Shown one piece after another: positions 1 to 7,542 of a stretch of DNA of 42,022 bases. Made by a program: the position numbers and the translations under genes. The stretch's first letter is position 1; every line of letters starts with the position of its first letter. Under the pieces are notes generated by a model, which had not been told where the DNA came from, ran no database searches, and saw only the letters and a program-made list of their open reading frames with translations. This DNA is from Candidatus Omnitrophota bacterium (GTDB taxonomy: Bacteria > Omnitrophota > Gorgyraeia > Duberdicusellales > 4484-171), in the NCBI GenBank assembly GCA_028692655.1, contig JAQUWY010000015.1, positions 1-42,022 of the forward strand, given 5' to 3'.

Positions 1-36
1 CTCCTGCCTCATTGTGATAATGCCTCCTTCTGCCAT
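1..36 (-). CDS. Probable transposase, N-terminal 12 residues only (partial)
   Basis: ATG at 36 is preceded by AAGGAGGT with a 4-bp spacer. Only MAEGGIITMRQE is visible before the window ends. Its position just inside repeated terminal sequences argues for a transposase. The family cannot be read from twelve residues. Confidence 0.4.
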   Translation of the reverse strand, partial: MAEGGIITMRQE

Positions 37-73
37 AATAACCTCCTTAATTGAGGTATTATAGCAATTGCAA

Positions 74-118
74 AAGGGGACATTTTCATTTTGCCCTAAA
101 GGGACATTATCACTTTGC
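74..118. repeat. Two tandem 21-bp direct repeats at the mobile-element end
   Basis: Copy 1 (74-94) AAGGGGACATTTTCATTTTGC and copy 2 (98-118) AAAGGGACATTATCACTTTGC agree at 18 of 21 positions, with starts 24 bp apart. Repeated subterminal motifs are typical transposase-binding sites. Confidence 0.65.
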
Positions 119-162
119 GGTTACAGAATAATTTATTTAAAGCCTAAAAAGGCCCTAAAAGC

Positions 163-378
163 CTAAATTTCCTTATCTTTCTTCTCGAATTCTTTAACTA
201 TCTTCCGTACTTCGAGCTCGGTTTTCTCTATCTTTTCCCGGCATACCGCGATAAGCTCAACCGCTTTTTTCACCTTCAAAGAGACCTCGTCAACATCTAT
301 TCGTTCAGATTCAAGATCGGAAAGAATGTCGTGCAACTCTTTTATCGCTTCATTATATTTCATACTTTTTTTAACCAT
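163..378 (-). CDS. xseB: Exodeoxyribonuclease VII small subunit
   Basis: The 71-residue product is the usual size for XseB. It has the expected two-helix layout: an N-terminal SMKYNEAIKELHDILSDLES segment (family core of the type F-x-E-A-l-x-x-L-e-x-i), the turn ERIDVDEVSLKVKKAVELI, and a charged C-terminal helix. XseB binds the long coiled coil of XseA to form exonuclease VII, which degrades single-stranded DNA from both ends in the cytoplasm. The start ATG at 378 has a strong AGGAGGAGG site upstream. The gene lies 39 bp downstream of xseA and is presumably co-transcribed with it. The usual downstream partner genes (prenyl synthase, dxs) are not seen because a mobile element begins 37 bp after the stop codon. 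Confidence 0.9.
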   Translation of the reverse strand: MVKKSMKYNEAIKELHDILSDLESERIDVDEVSLKVKKAVELIAVCREKIEKTELEVRKIVKEFEKKDKEI

Positions 379-417
379 CTAATATTACCTCCTCCTCATT
401 ATAAAACACTTAGCATA

Positions 418-1740
418 TTAATCTTTCAGCAGAGATTCAACTCGTGAGAGCAAGCTTCCATCATAAAGAACGGTTCTTATTACGTCTGCCTTCTTGGCAT
501 CTTTTGTCGACTTAACGACCTTATTATCTTTAAGAGTCATTGAATAGCCCCGCTTTAAAACATTTTTGGGATCAAGCAGTAACACCTTAGATTCTAAATA
601 ACTCAGGTTTTTCCGGTTGTTTCTTAAGTTTGCTTCGGCTATACTTTTTAATTGGTGCCATTGAGCTTTTATCTGCTGGCCTTCTTTTGTAAAAATAATA
701 CCTGTAATGCCGGATAACTCATGCCCGGCTTTCAGTAAACCTTCTCTATGGCCCCGGAAATAACGTGAAGTTAAAGAATCAATTTTAACAGCAATACCCT
801 CTGCCTCTTGCCGCTGCTGCCTTAATAACTCCTGGGAACGGGAAAAGATATTCTGCTGGAGCTCTCCCAGGATATCAATGAAATTTTTTATTTTCTCAAT
901 TAAAAACTGAGCAGCTTTAGTGGGAGTTTTACAGCTCGTATGAGAAACCATATCGGCAATCGTGGTATTTATCTGATGTCCAATAGCTGAAATCACCGGA
1001 AAGTTTGAACTGGCAATAGCTTCAGCAATTTTTTTATTATCAAAATAACTTAAATCGGCTATTGAACCGCCGCCCCGGGTAACAATAATAACGTCTAACT
1101 CATTGGGATTCAACCTGTTAAAAATTTTCAAAGCTCTCAAAACATCCGTCTCAACCAATTTACCCTGCATGTGGCAGTTAACTGCCAAAACCTTAAAACT
1201 AAAACCACTCAGGCTTAACTCATTAATGAAATCATGATAGGCAGCCGAATCATGGGCAGTAATTAAACCGGCTTTCAAAGGTAAAAGCGGTAACGTATGC
1301 AGTTTATTTTTTTCAAAGATGCCTTTTTTCTTTAGTTCTTCAATTACCTTAAGCCGGTTTTGAGCTACCTTACCAAGAGTATAAACCGGGTCAATATCTT
1401 TAATGTTAACATTAAACTTCCCTCTAACTGTGTATAAATCAACCTCGCATAAGAATTTTACTTCAATATCATCTTTTAATTGAAAATCGGCTTTAGCTTC
1501 TTGAATCCGCCGCTCAATTAACAGCCGGTTCCCGGCAAAAAGATTTGCATCAATTTGGGCAAGTATCCTATCTGAATCCGGATCTTTCTGGACCAGAGAA
1601 AAATACATATGATTTTTACCAGGCTGAGTACGCACCCCTTGTATCTCACCGCAAACCCATATATATCCAGAGAATTTCTCTTTAATAAGCTCTCTTACCT
1701 CTGTGTTCAACTCTAGGACTGTGTATATCTTATCGCTCAT
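418..1740 (-). CDS. xseA: Exodeoxyribonuclease VII large subunit
   Basis: At 440 residues this is full length. Residues ~5-105 form the OB-fold nucleic-acid-binding domain. The catalytic domain follows (~120-320), with the conserved TRGGGSIADLSYFD (221-234) and SAIGHQINTTIAD (251-263) blocks, then a long helical region that binds XseB, and a short C-terminal domain with the typical LKRGYSMT. Aligning to E. coli XseA residues that I recall as essential (D155, R205, H238, D241) gives D170, R222, H255 and N258 here. Three are kept and the last Asp is Asn. The constant offset of 17 for the last three supports the alignment. The enzyme acts as a complex with XseB on single-stranded DNA in repair. 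The start ATG at 1740 has only a weak A/G-rich upstream. The gene lies 67 bp after a polysaccharide gene and is functionally unrelated to it. Confidence 0.93.
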   Translation of the reverse strand: MSDKIYTVLELNTEVRELIKEKFSGYIWVCGEIQGVRTQPGKNHMYFSLVQKDPDSDRILAQIDANLFAGNRLLIERRIQEAKADFQLKDDIEVKFLCEVDLYTVRGKFNVNIKDIDPVYTLGKVAQNRLKVIEELKKKGIFEKNKLHTLPLLPLKAGLITAHDSAAYHDFINELSLSGFSFKVLAVNCHMQGKLVETDVLRALKIFNRLNPNELDVIIVTRGGGSIADLSYFDNKKIAEAIASSNFPVISAIGHQINTTIADMVSHTSCKTPTKAAQFLIEKIKNFIDILGELQQNIFSRSQELLRQQRQEAEGIAVKIDSLTSRYFRGHREGLLKAGHELSGITGIIFTKEGQQIKAQWHQLKSIAEANLRNNRKNLSYLESKVLLLDPKNVLKRGYSMTLKDNKVVKSTKDAKKADVIRTVLYDGSLLSRVESLLKD

Positions 1741-1775
1741 TTATTTTCTCATAATTACAGTTATAAACAGACATC

Positions 1776-1807
1776 GGCTATAGCCTATTGACCATCGACT
1801 ATTGACC
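1776..1807. repeat. Short degenerate intergenic repeat upstream of xseA
   Basis: GGCTATAGCC (1776-1785) is a perfect 10-bp palindrome. CTATTGACC then occurs twice with a 14-bp period (1785-1793 and 1799-1807). The 67-bp gap shows no convincing promoter. The repeat looks like a degenerate intergenic element of unknown role. Confidence 0.45.
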
Positions 1808-3184
1808 TTAGGTCTTTCTATCGGTTTTCATCCTATCCGGTATTAAGAATTCAGCAACAAAGAAAACAATCAGGGGTAAAAAATGCAAGAACAGCCGGCT
1901 CACGGTTCTTAAATCCTCTTGAGGGCCCGGGCTTAAAATAAATACAGCGGTATAACCAGCAAAGATTAAAGATATTCCGATAGTAAGGTACTTTTTGTCA
2001 CCCTCTAACAGTTTCCTGAAACGGCAGAGCGCTGTCCCAAAAAAGATAATCCATAATATGTTCCAGCGCTTTATCCCGAAAAACTGCTTTTGATAACTGT
2101 AGAGTATCATCGGTATTCTTTTAATATTACTTAGTTGAAAATTTGAGAAAGCTAAAGCATTTACAGTATGATTCTCTAATCCTGCAGAAGTTATCCACTT
2201 TAAAGCTAACGCCGGTATCAATAAAGCAACTACTATTGATAAATAAAGAAAGAAATTTTTCACATCTTCCCGTTTTTTATAAGATTTTCCGAAGAATATA
2301 AACATTAAAAAAACCAGAAAGTTTACTAACAATAAAGGCATACCTTCACATTTTGTATAAACTGCCAAAGCTGCAAAAATACCGGAAACAAGCAAAAAGA
2401 TTCTTGGGCCGTTTTTAAACCAAAGATAGAGATAAATAAAACTAAAGCTATAATAGAATCCCAGGACAAGATCAGCGTAACCGATAGTGGCGTAATTATT
2501 AAATTGAGGTATGCTAGCCAGAAAGAAAGTGAATATTAAGCTATGAAGCCTGCTCAACCCTTGCCTTTTAAGAAGCCTGTAAAATAAGGCTATGCAAAAC
2601 AAGAAAAATAAAGGGATAATTATTTTGGAAGCAAAATCATTAAAACTATTCAGAAAGTTATAAATATAGGCTTCGGAAAAAGGCAGAAGCCAGGGATAAT
2701 CAGCGGTAAAAATCAAGTCTGCCGGAATAGGCCTCCTAAATATATCTAAAGGCAAACCGCCAAACAAATAAATAGCTTTAGCTTTAAACGCCCAGTGGGC
2801 CACGGCATCATAAGACTCTATTGGCTTAATAAGGCAGCGAAAAAAAGCATATATTACTTCCCAACTTATAAATCCTAAAAAAAGAATTTCCAGCGGTTTA
2901 AACTTATCCGGCAGACAGGGGCTCTTTATGCCGGTTCTGGGTGTAATAAAGAACAATATCAAAGGCAAGAATAAAGCCGCTGTTAATATTGAAAAAACCG
3001 AATATCTTAAGCCCGCTAAAGCCATAAAAGTCATAACCAAAGAAACTAAACCCAGCCCGATACCGTAAGAAATCCCTAAAGACTCTAAGAAAAATATATC
3101 TTTTTCTCTGTCCAGTGAACGCAGGATTAAAAAACCGTACAGGGTTGAAACAGAAAGCGCGGCTAAAGCTCCTAAATAGACCAT
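1808..3184 (-). CDS. Polytopic GT-C glycosyltransferase (ArnT/GT39-like)
   Basis: This 458-residue integral membrane protein has about ten hydrophobic segments. The loop after the third or fourth segment carries SYDAVAHWAFKAKAIY (~residues 124-139), the position of the acidic catalytic motif in GT-C enzymes, followed by ADYPWLLP, also typical of the family. GT-C enzymes transfer a sugar from a polyprenyl-phosphate donor to an acceptor on the outer face of the inner membrane. The acceptor cannot be told from sequence. It is the last gene of an operon with a small membrane-anchored protein (4 bp upstream) and a polyprenyl-phosphate sugar synthase-like GT2, which would supply its donor. The start ATG at 3184 has AGGAAT just upstream. 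An O-antigen polymerase is a less likely alternative. Confidence 0.75.
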   Translation of the reverse strand: MVYLGALAALSVSTLYGFLILRSLDREKDIFFLESLGISYGIGLGLVSLVMTFMALAGLRYSVFSILTAALFLPLILFFITPRTGIKSPCLPDKFKPLEILFLGFISWEVIYAFFRCLIKPIESYDAVAHWAFKAKAIYLFGGLPLDIFRRPIPADLIFTADYPWLLPFSEAYIYNFLNSFNDFASKIIIPLFFLFCIALFYRLLKRQGLSRLHSLIFTFFLASIPQFNNYATIGYADLVLGFYYSFSFIYLYLWFKNGPRIFLLVSGIFAALAVYTKCEGMPLLLVNFLVFLMFIFFGKSYKKREDVKNFFLYLSIVVALLIPALALKWITSAGLENHTVNALAFSNFQLSNIKRIPMILYSYQKQFFGIKRWNILWIIFFGTALCRFRKLLEGDKKYLTIGISLIFAGYTAVFILSPGPQEDLRTVSRLFLHFLPLIVFFVAEFLIPDRMKTDRKT

Positions 3185-3188
3185 ATTC

Positions 3189-3584
3189 CTAATTTTTCCT
3201 TTTTAATATAAAACTTTTACCGTCAAACAAAGAATGAAAACCTAATTCTTTATCATCAAAACCCGGCTGTTCATAAACTAAGATATACTCCGGCTCCGAA
3301 CTGCGCAAGCAAGGATACATAAAATAAACCAGGCGGACTAAATCTACGGAATCAGCCTCGAGCCCAACTATTTCATAGGCCGAGCCGGAAGGAATAGAAT
3401 GTTTGCTGAATTTCATAAAATCATAAAAATTTTCTCCAAAAACCAGCCTCCTTCTTTCTTCGTTACCGGAGGAAAAAAGTTTTTTATATGTTGGGAATAG
3501 ATGTTCATCTATCCTGAACTGGCGAAGAAAAAACCACCCCCAAATAATTAGCCATATCACCACAATGACTTTAAAAATCTTCAT
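3189..3584 (-). CDS. Small membrane-anchored protein of unknown function
   Basis: The 131-residue product starts with one transmembrane helix (residues ~4-20), followed by a hydrophilic domain predicted to lie outside the cytoplasm. Visible landmarks are RLVYFMYPCLRSSEPEYILV (89-108) and a C-terminal FDGKSFILKRKN. I do not recognise a named family. It sits 4 bp before a GT-C glycosyltransferase and overlaps the upstream GT2 gene by 14 bp, so it is translationally coupled to both. The YFMYP...EYILVY stretch resembles the soluble tail found at the end of some single-chain GT-C proteins. It could therefore be a detached periplasmic domain of the downstream enzyme, which is inference from arrangement only. 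Confidence 0.6.
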   Translation of the reverse strand: MKIFKVIVVIWLIIWGWFFLRQFRIDEHLFPTYKKLFSSGNEERRRLVFGENFYDFMKFSKHSIPSGSAYEIVGLEADSVDLVRLVYFMYPCLRSSEPEYILVYEQPGFDDKELGFHSLFDGKSFILKRKN

Positions 3585-4314
3585 TATTACCGGGCTCCTG
3601 CCGGCTCCAAGGATTTTTTTTCGAAGGACTAAATTTGACTTTAAGCATCGCTGTTAGAGCCGGTAGAATATCAAGGGGCCTTATGGTTTTTCCCTCTTTA
3701 GCTGACCTGGGTTTATAGTAAACCGGAACCTCTCCGATTTTACACCTAGCCTTGCAAAGCCTGCTCACCAACTCAAACTCAAAAGCTTGGTTATCGGCCT
3801 GGACATTTAAACTTTTGAGTATTTCGGTTTTAATCAATTTAGGTGCAATAATATCAGTGAAATTTCGTTTATACCACTTATTAATAAGGTAAGTGGTAAC
3901 AATTGTTGCCAGCGCATAAGGCCGCTCTTTTATAATATCAAATTTGGACATGCCGGCTTTTGCCGCAAGACGAGAGCCGAATACAGCATCAAGATGCCGG
4001 CTTTCTATCATATCGAACATCGAATATACATCCTCCATTTTATATTCTAAATCAGCTCCCGGGCCGTAAAAATATTCTCCTCTTGCCATCTCAATTCCAA
4101 CATTAACCGAACGGCCTACTCCGTAATTTTTTGGCTGCAAAACTACTCTTAAATCATTATCTTTAAGGCTGTCCAGGATCTGGCGAGTGCCGTCAGTTGA
4201 GTAATTATCAACCACGATTATCTCTTTATCGATATCTAAATCCCGGGCCTGCTGTATGGCCTCGCTAATAGTATGTTTTTCGTTGAAACAGGCTATAAAA
4301 ACAGTTAATTTCAT
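3571..4314 (-). CDS. GT2 glycosyltransferase, polyprenyl-phosphate sugar synthase-like
   Basis: A 247-residue GT-A fold protein. The N-terminal TVFIACFNEKHTISEAIQQA and EIIVVDNYSTDGTRQIL (~31-47) bind the nucleotide. GPGADLEYKMEDV (~84-96) is the DXD-region metal and donor site, with an acidic pair in the form ADLE. Length and FELVSRL...IGEVPVYYKPR resemble DPM1-like enzymes that charge polyprenyl phosphate with a sugar. It has no C-terminal transmembrane pair, so it would be a cytoplasmic or peripheral enzyme. It is part of a tight operon: 2 bp from the upstream GT2 gene and overlapping the downstream small protein. Together with the GT-C gene two positions downstream it could form a donor-synthase and transferase pair. 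Confidence 0.82.
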   Translation of the reverse strand: MKLTVFIACFNEKHTISEAIQQARDLDIDKEIIVVDNYSTDGTRQILDSLKDNDLRVVLQPKNYGVGRSVNVGIEMARGEYFYGPGADLEYKMEDVYSMFDMIESRHLDAVFGSRLAAKAGMSKFDIIKERPYALATIVTTYLINKWYKRNFTDIIAPKLIKTEILKSLNVQADNQAFEFELVSRLCKARCKIGEVPVYYKPRSAKEGKTIRPLDILPALTAMLKVKFSPSKKNPWSRQEPGNNEDF

Positions 4315-4316
4315 TT

Positions 4317-5354
4317 TTAACCTTTTATTAAAGTAACCTTGGCTTTATGAAACTGTGTTAATGCTTGCAGCATTTTAAAAAGCTTTTTGTCATCCACATA
4401 AATATCCGAATATTTTTTCTTTTTTACCAGCACATTAAATAAGCAGTGAAACCTGAAAAAAAATTGAGAGATGAATATAACCGCAATATTAGTATGCTCG
4501 GCCAGGCGTAACCCTTGGAGCTGATGCGGCAAGAAAACTCTTATCCAGTTAAATTTATTAGCTAAAACATACGTTTCCTTTTCTAAAGCCGCAAAGTAAA
4601 CTTTATTTTCTTTGGTTAATATATATAAAATTCTTTTGGGGACACCGAATTTTTCATGGAATAATTTCCGGTTTTCTTTAAAGATTTCTTCAAGGCTGCC
4701 CAGAATATTAAAAGAAACGTGCTCATCGTGGTAAACATAGGGTGCCTTGGCAAAAACAGTTTTGTAACCGAATTCTCTGGCCCGCATTGAATATTCGGTA
4801 TCATCAAAATAACCCATGCCAAAAGCTTCATCGTAAACACCTATTTTTTCGACTACTTCTTTCTTGATCAGCGAACAAAACCCCACCGCAGTAGCCATTT
4901 CAATATATTTTCCTTTATACCTCTGCATTAAACTTAAAGCATATTTATCCAGGCTCATCTTTTTAGGGCAATTAAAACCTAAATTATTGCTATTGGGATT
5001 AACGATGCCTATATCCGGGGCCGCCTCCGCTACACCTACCAATTCAAAAAGCCAGCCTTGACAGCAAATAGTATCGTTATTTAAAACTGCCATGTATTCT
5101 TCCGTAGAGGCCCGCATACCCTGATTTATGGCTTTTGTGCAGCCGAGATTTTCTTCGTTGCGTATCAAAAGGTAGTTTTTTATCCGGGAGTCATTTTTTA
5201 AACCTTCCAGATATTGCTTTGTTTCGGCCTCACTGCCGTTATCAATTATAATAAGCCTGTATTGGCAACGAGTATTCTTAATAATGCTCTCGATGCAACG
5301 CTCGGTAATACCTTTTAGGTTCCATACAGGAATAATTATGTCACAGGTACTCAT
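4317..5354 (-). CDS. GT2 glycosyltransferase (rhamnosyltransferase-like)
   Basis: 345 residues. It opens with CDIIIPVWNLKGITERCIES and LIIIDNGSEAETKQYL, and then has the donor-site motif YMAVLNNDTICCQGWL (NND in place of DXD), followed by IGIVNPNSNNLGF. A motif KIGVYDEAFGMGYFDDTEYSMRA (~170-192) matches the acceptor/base region of rhamnosyltransferase-type GT2 enzymes (E/D-D-x-D/E). The last ~100 residues are not recognised; they contain FFFRFHCLF...KKYSDIYVDD and may be an accessory domain. The start overlaps the stop of the aminotransferase gene by 4 bp (ATGA), implying translational coupling. It acts on the cytoplasmic face during repeat-unit assembly. Donor and acceptor are unknown. Confidence 0.85.
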   Translation of the reverse strand: MSTCDIIIPVWNLKGITERCIESIIKNTRCQYRLIIIDNGSEAETKQYLEGLKNDSRIKNYLLIRNEENLGCTKAINQGMRASTEEYMAVLNNDTICCQGWLFELVGVAEAAPDIGIVNPNSNNLGFNCPKKMSLDKYALSLMQRYKGKYIEMATAVGFCSLIKKEVVEKIGVYDEAFGMGYFDDTEYSMRAREFGYKTVFAKAPYVYHDEHVSFNILGSLEEIFKENRKLFHEKFGVPKRILYILTKENKVYFAALEKETYVLANKFNWIRVFLPHQLQGLRLAEHTNIAVIFISQFFFRFHCLFNVLVKKKKYSDIYVDDKKLFKMLQALTQFHKAKVTLIKG

Positions 5355-6469
5355 ATGAATTTTTTAACTGCTGAAATAATTATTTCTACATCCCGGCCGG
5401 TTAAATTCTGATGTAAAGGTATATCAATGGCTTCTTCATTTATCAGCTCACTGTTCTTCAAGGTTTCTTTGCTGCCATAATACCGTATTAAATGCAAGGG
5501 AAAATACCTGAAAGTACAGTAAACTCCATTTTCTACCAGATAACGAGCAAAGGCATCGCGTTTTCCGCCGGGAACTTTGAGCCAGTAAAAATAATAGGAA
5601 CTCTCTGTATTCGCCAAAGGCTCAGGTGGCGTTATTAGCCAAGGCAACCCGTTTAACTCTTTCTGGTAAATATTCCATATTTCTTTTCTGCGCTTGATAA
5701 ATTCATCTACTTTTTTAAGCTGTATTCTTCCTATAGCTGAAATGATATCACAAGTCACAAACCTTCCCGAAGCTGAGTCAAGCTCTATCTCCCACCACCT
5801 CTTCTGGTTTTCTTTGAAAGAATCTATTCCGGATTGTTTTTTCTTCTTCAACCCGAAATATCTCAGTCCAACCGCCTTATCGTATAATTCATCACTTCCA
5901 AGACAAAGCGCGCCTCCATTGCCGGTGCATAATATCTTCATCGCATCAAAGCTAAAACAACCCACATTGCCTAAAGTTCCGCAGGATTTTTCCTTATATT
6001 TAGAAAAGGGGGAATTGGCGTTATCTTCAATAATATAAAGCCCTTTGGCCGCTGTATAAATCTTTTCCATATCACAGGGGTGGCCTCCATAATGCAGCAG
6101 TAACACCGCTTTTGTTTTCTTAGTGCGGGCTCTTTCTATTTCTTCGGGAAGAATATTAAAATATCGGGTATCTACATCGACAAAAACAGGCTTTGCCCCG
6201 GAGCTGATTACCGCATTGGCAGTGCCGATAAAATTTACCGAAGGTATTATGACCTCATCGCCCGGTCCAATTCCTAATATTCTTACCGCTAAAAATAAAG
6301 CTGAAGTGCAGGAATCTGTTAAAAGCACTCTTTTTGAGCCAAGTTTTTTGCCCAATTCTTCTTCGAATAGCTTACTTGCCTTGCCCAGGCCGATCCACTT
6401 TGATTCAAAAACCGGGGCCAAGGCCGCTAACTCATCCTTACCTAAAGAATTTGAAAAAACCTGTATCAT
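5351..6469 (-). CDS. DegT/DnrJ/EryC1/StrS family sugar aminotransferase
   Basis: A 372-residue, full-length fold-type I PLP enzyme. The PLP lysine is K178 in SFDAMKILCTGNGGALCL, with the cofactor-contacting acid in EDNANSPFSKYK (~148-159). The N-terminal TDSCTSALFLAVRILGIGPG and DEVIIPSVNFIGTANAV are diagnostic. Such enzymes transfer an amino group from glutamate to a nucleotide-linked keto sugar at C3 or C4, giving an amino-deoxy sugar. The matching keto-sugar producer could be the CDP cassette or lie outside the window. EDNANS replaces the more usual EDAAHA, a divergence but not a loss. The start ATG at 6469 lacks a Shine-Dalgarno site. A predicted promoter lies at 6505-6533, so this is likely the first gene of a five-gene operon ending with the GT-C gene. 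Confidence 0.9.
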   Translation of the reverse strand: MIQVFSNSLGKDELAALAPVFESKWIGLGKASKLFEEELGKKLGSKRVLLTDSCTSALFLAVRILGIGPGDEVIIPSVNFIGTANAVISSGAKPVFVDVDTRYFNILPEEIERARTKKTKAVLLLHYGGHPCDMEKIYTAAKGLYIIEDNANSPFSKYKEKSCGTLGNVGCFSFDAMKILCTGNGGALCLGSDELYDKAVGLRYFGLKKKKQSGIDSFKENQKRWWEIELDSASGRFVTCDIISAIGRIQLKKVDEFIKRRKEIWNIYQKELNGLPWLITPPEPLANTESSYYFYWLKVPGGKRDAFARYLVENGVYCTFRYFPLHLIRYYGSKETLKNSELINEEAIDIPLHQNLTGRDVEIIISAVKKFI

Positions 6470-6504
6470 AATTTTTATTTAAATTTTGCAGACATTAAAC
6501 TATT

Positions 6505-6533
6505 ATTATACCCGCAAAAATACCGGCTGTATA
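6505..6533 (-). promoter_or_regulatory. Predicted promoter for the aminotransferase operon
   Basis: On the minus strand, -35 TATACA (6533-6528, 4 of 6 matches) and -10 TATAAT (6510-6505, 6 of 6) are separated by 17 bp, in the 74-bp gap before the aminotransferase gene. The -35 is weak. The call rests on the perfect -10 and spacing. Confidence 0.45.
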
Positions 6534-6543
6534 CACCTTCGGT

Positions 6544-7542
6544 TTACCAGGCATACTTTTCGGCAAAATTGCAGATATCAACGATTTTTTCCTTAAATTC
6601 AGAGTCATTTTTTGCCTCGATAGCTATGGTTTTGTCTCCAAAAGGCCCCCAACGCACGGGATCTGAAATCTTAAACAAGCCTACTGTGGGGACGCCTAAT
6701 AAAGCGGACAGATGCATAGGCCCGGAATCAAGCCCCACGAATAAAAAACAATTATGCTTAACTAAAGTTGCTAAATTCCGAATGGTCAGCCTTCCGGCAA
6801 AATTCTTGATACCGCAACTTTTTGCTATGCCTTCAGCAAGATCCCTTTCCTGCTCTATGCCTACAACAATAGCCTCCTTGCCGAACCTTTCCTGTAAAGC
6901 TTGCGTCAAATTCTTCCAGAAACCAACCTCAATGCTCTTTTTCATATTCAGGGAAAAAGGGTGAATAATGACATATTTGGAATTTGACTTAAATTCTGGG
7001 CCTAAAAAAGAAAGGCTATTATTACTATCGACTGCTAAGTCAATTTTTGGGACATAAACCTTTTCACATAATAGGCTCATTAAATCAATATTATATGCCA
7101 CCTCATGTTTGTCTTTTAGCTTTTTTGTATCCTTGATTTTTTTATTTAGGCAAAATCCGCATTTTCTGTCGTAGCCCACGCGCAGCGGCACTCCGGCTAA
7201 AAAAGAAGCCAGGTGAAACTCTTTTTTGGGATTCAGGGAAACAACACAGCCTATTTTATTTTTCCTTAAAATTCCGGCAAGCCGGACTACCCCCTTGAGG
7301 CCGCAGAATGAATCTTGGCGATATTCTAAAAATCCGTCTATAAAATCCGAATCCTTCAGAACCTCTATATTATTCTTTCTTGCCAGTATGTAAATTCTAC
7401 TTTTGGGGTAATTTTCTTTTACCAGCTTTACGGCATAAAGGTTCAATAAGAACTCACCGAATAAATCCGAACGCATGAAAAGAAAATTTATCGGGCGCTT
7501 GTGTAATTTTATTGCTTTAAACCAATGGGTTTTGCTGCTCAT
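6544..7542 (-). CDS. GT9 heptosyltransferase-like glycosyltransferase
   Basis: 332 residues with the GT-B, GT9 signature FVGLDSGPMHLSALLGVPTV (~272-291), where D-S-G-P-M-H contacts the donor. The upstream block YVIIHPFSLNMKKS matches the GT9 Rossmann linker. The N-terminus is extended by ~16 residues before the usual start strand (INFLFMRSDLFGEFLLN). GT9 enzymes transfer heptose or related sugars from an ADP- or UDP-linked donor to lipid A core or other glycans on the cytoplasmic side. Its start overlaps the stop of the pyruvyl transferase gene by 4 bp. It is the last gene of the kinase-like, pyruvyl transferase, GT9 operon. The exact sugar is unknown, as this family often accepts non-heptose donors. 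Confidence 0.88.
   Translation of the reverse strand: MSSKTHWFKAIKLHKRPINFLFMRSDLFGEFLLNLYAVKLVKENYPKSRIYILARKNNIEVLKDSDFIDGFLEYRQDSFCGLKGVVRLAGILRKNKIGCVVSLNPKKEFHLASFLAGVPLRVGYDRKCGFCLNKKIKDTKKLKDKHEVAYNIDLMSLLCEKVYVPKIDLAVDSNNSLSFLGPEFKSNSKYVIIHPFSLNMKKSIEVGFWKNLTQALQERFGKEAIVVGIEQERDLAEGIAKSCGIKNFAGRLTIRNLATLVKHNCFLFVGLDSGPMHLSALLGVPTVGLFKISDPVRWGPFGDKTIAIEAKNDSEFKEKIVDICNFAEKYAW

Larger units (their letters stand above)
1..125 (-). mobile_element. Terminal end of a mobile element, with start of probable transposase
   Basis: Read on the minus strand, the end begins TGTAACCGCAAAGTGATAAT at position 125 and contains two tandem copies of a 21-bp motif (see the repeat entry). A TATAAT hexamer follows at 63-58, a strong AAGGAGGT site at 48-41, and an ATG at 36-34. 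The reading frame runs off the window edge after twelve residues (MAEGGIITMRQE). A TGT terminus, repeated terminal motifs and a transposase-like N-terminus fit an insertion sequence, possibly of the ISNCY type. The element name is a guess because only twelve residues are visible. The boundary lies 37 bp past the xseB stop codon, so the element sits where the next housekeeping gene of an xseAB operon would normally be. Confidence 0.5.

Noticed and set aside
126-162. Possible rho-independent terminator after xseB
   Set aside because: On the minus strand AGGC and GCCT could pair around a 7-nt loop before TTTTT, but a 4-bp stem is too short to support the call.
4616-4840. Short open frame antisense or out of frame inside the GT2 gene, like many plus-strand open frames across the window
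   Set aside because: These overlap genes with clear family motifs in another frame, lack ribosome-binding sites and show no recognisable domains.
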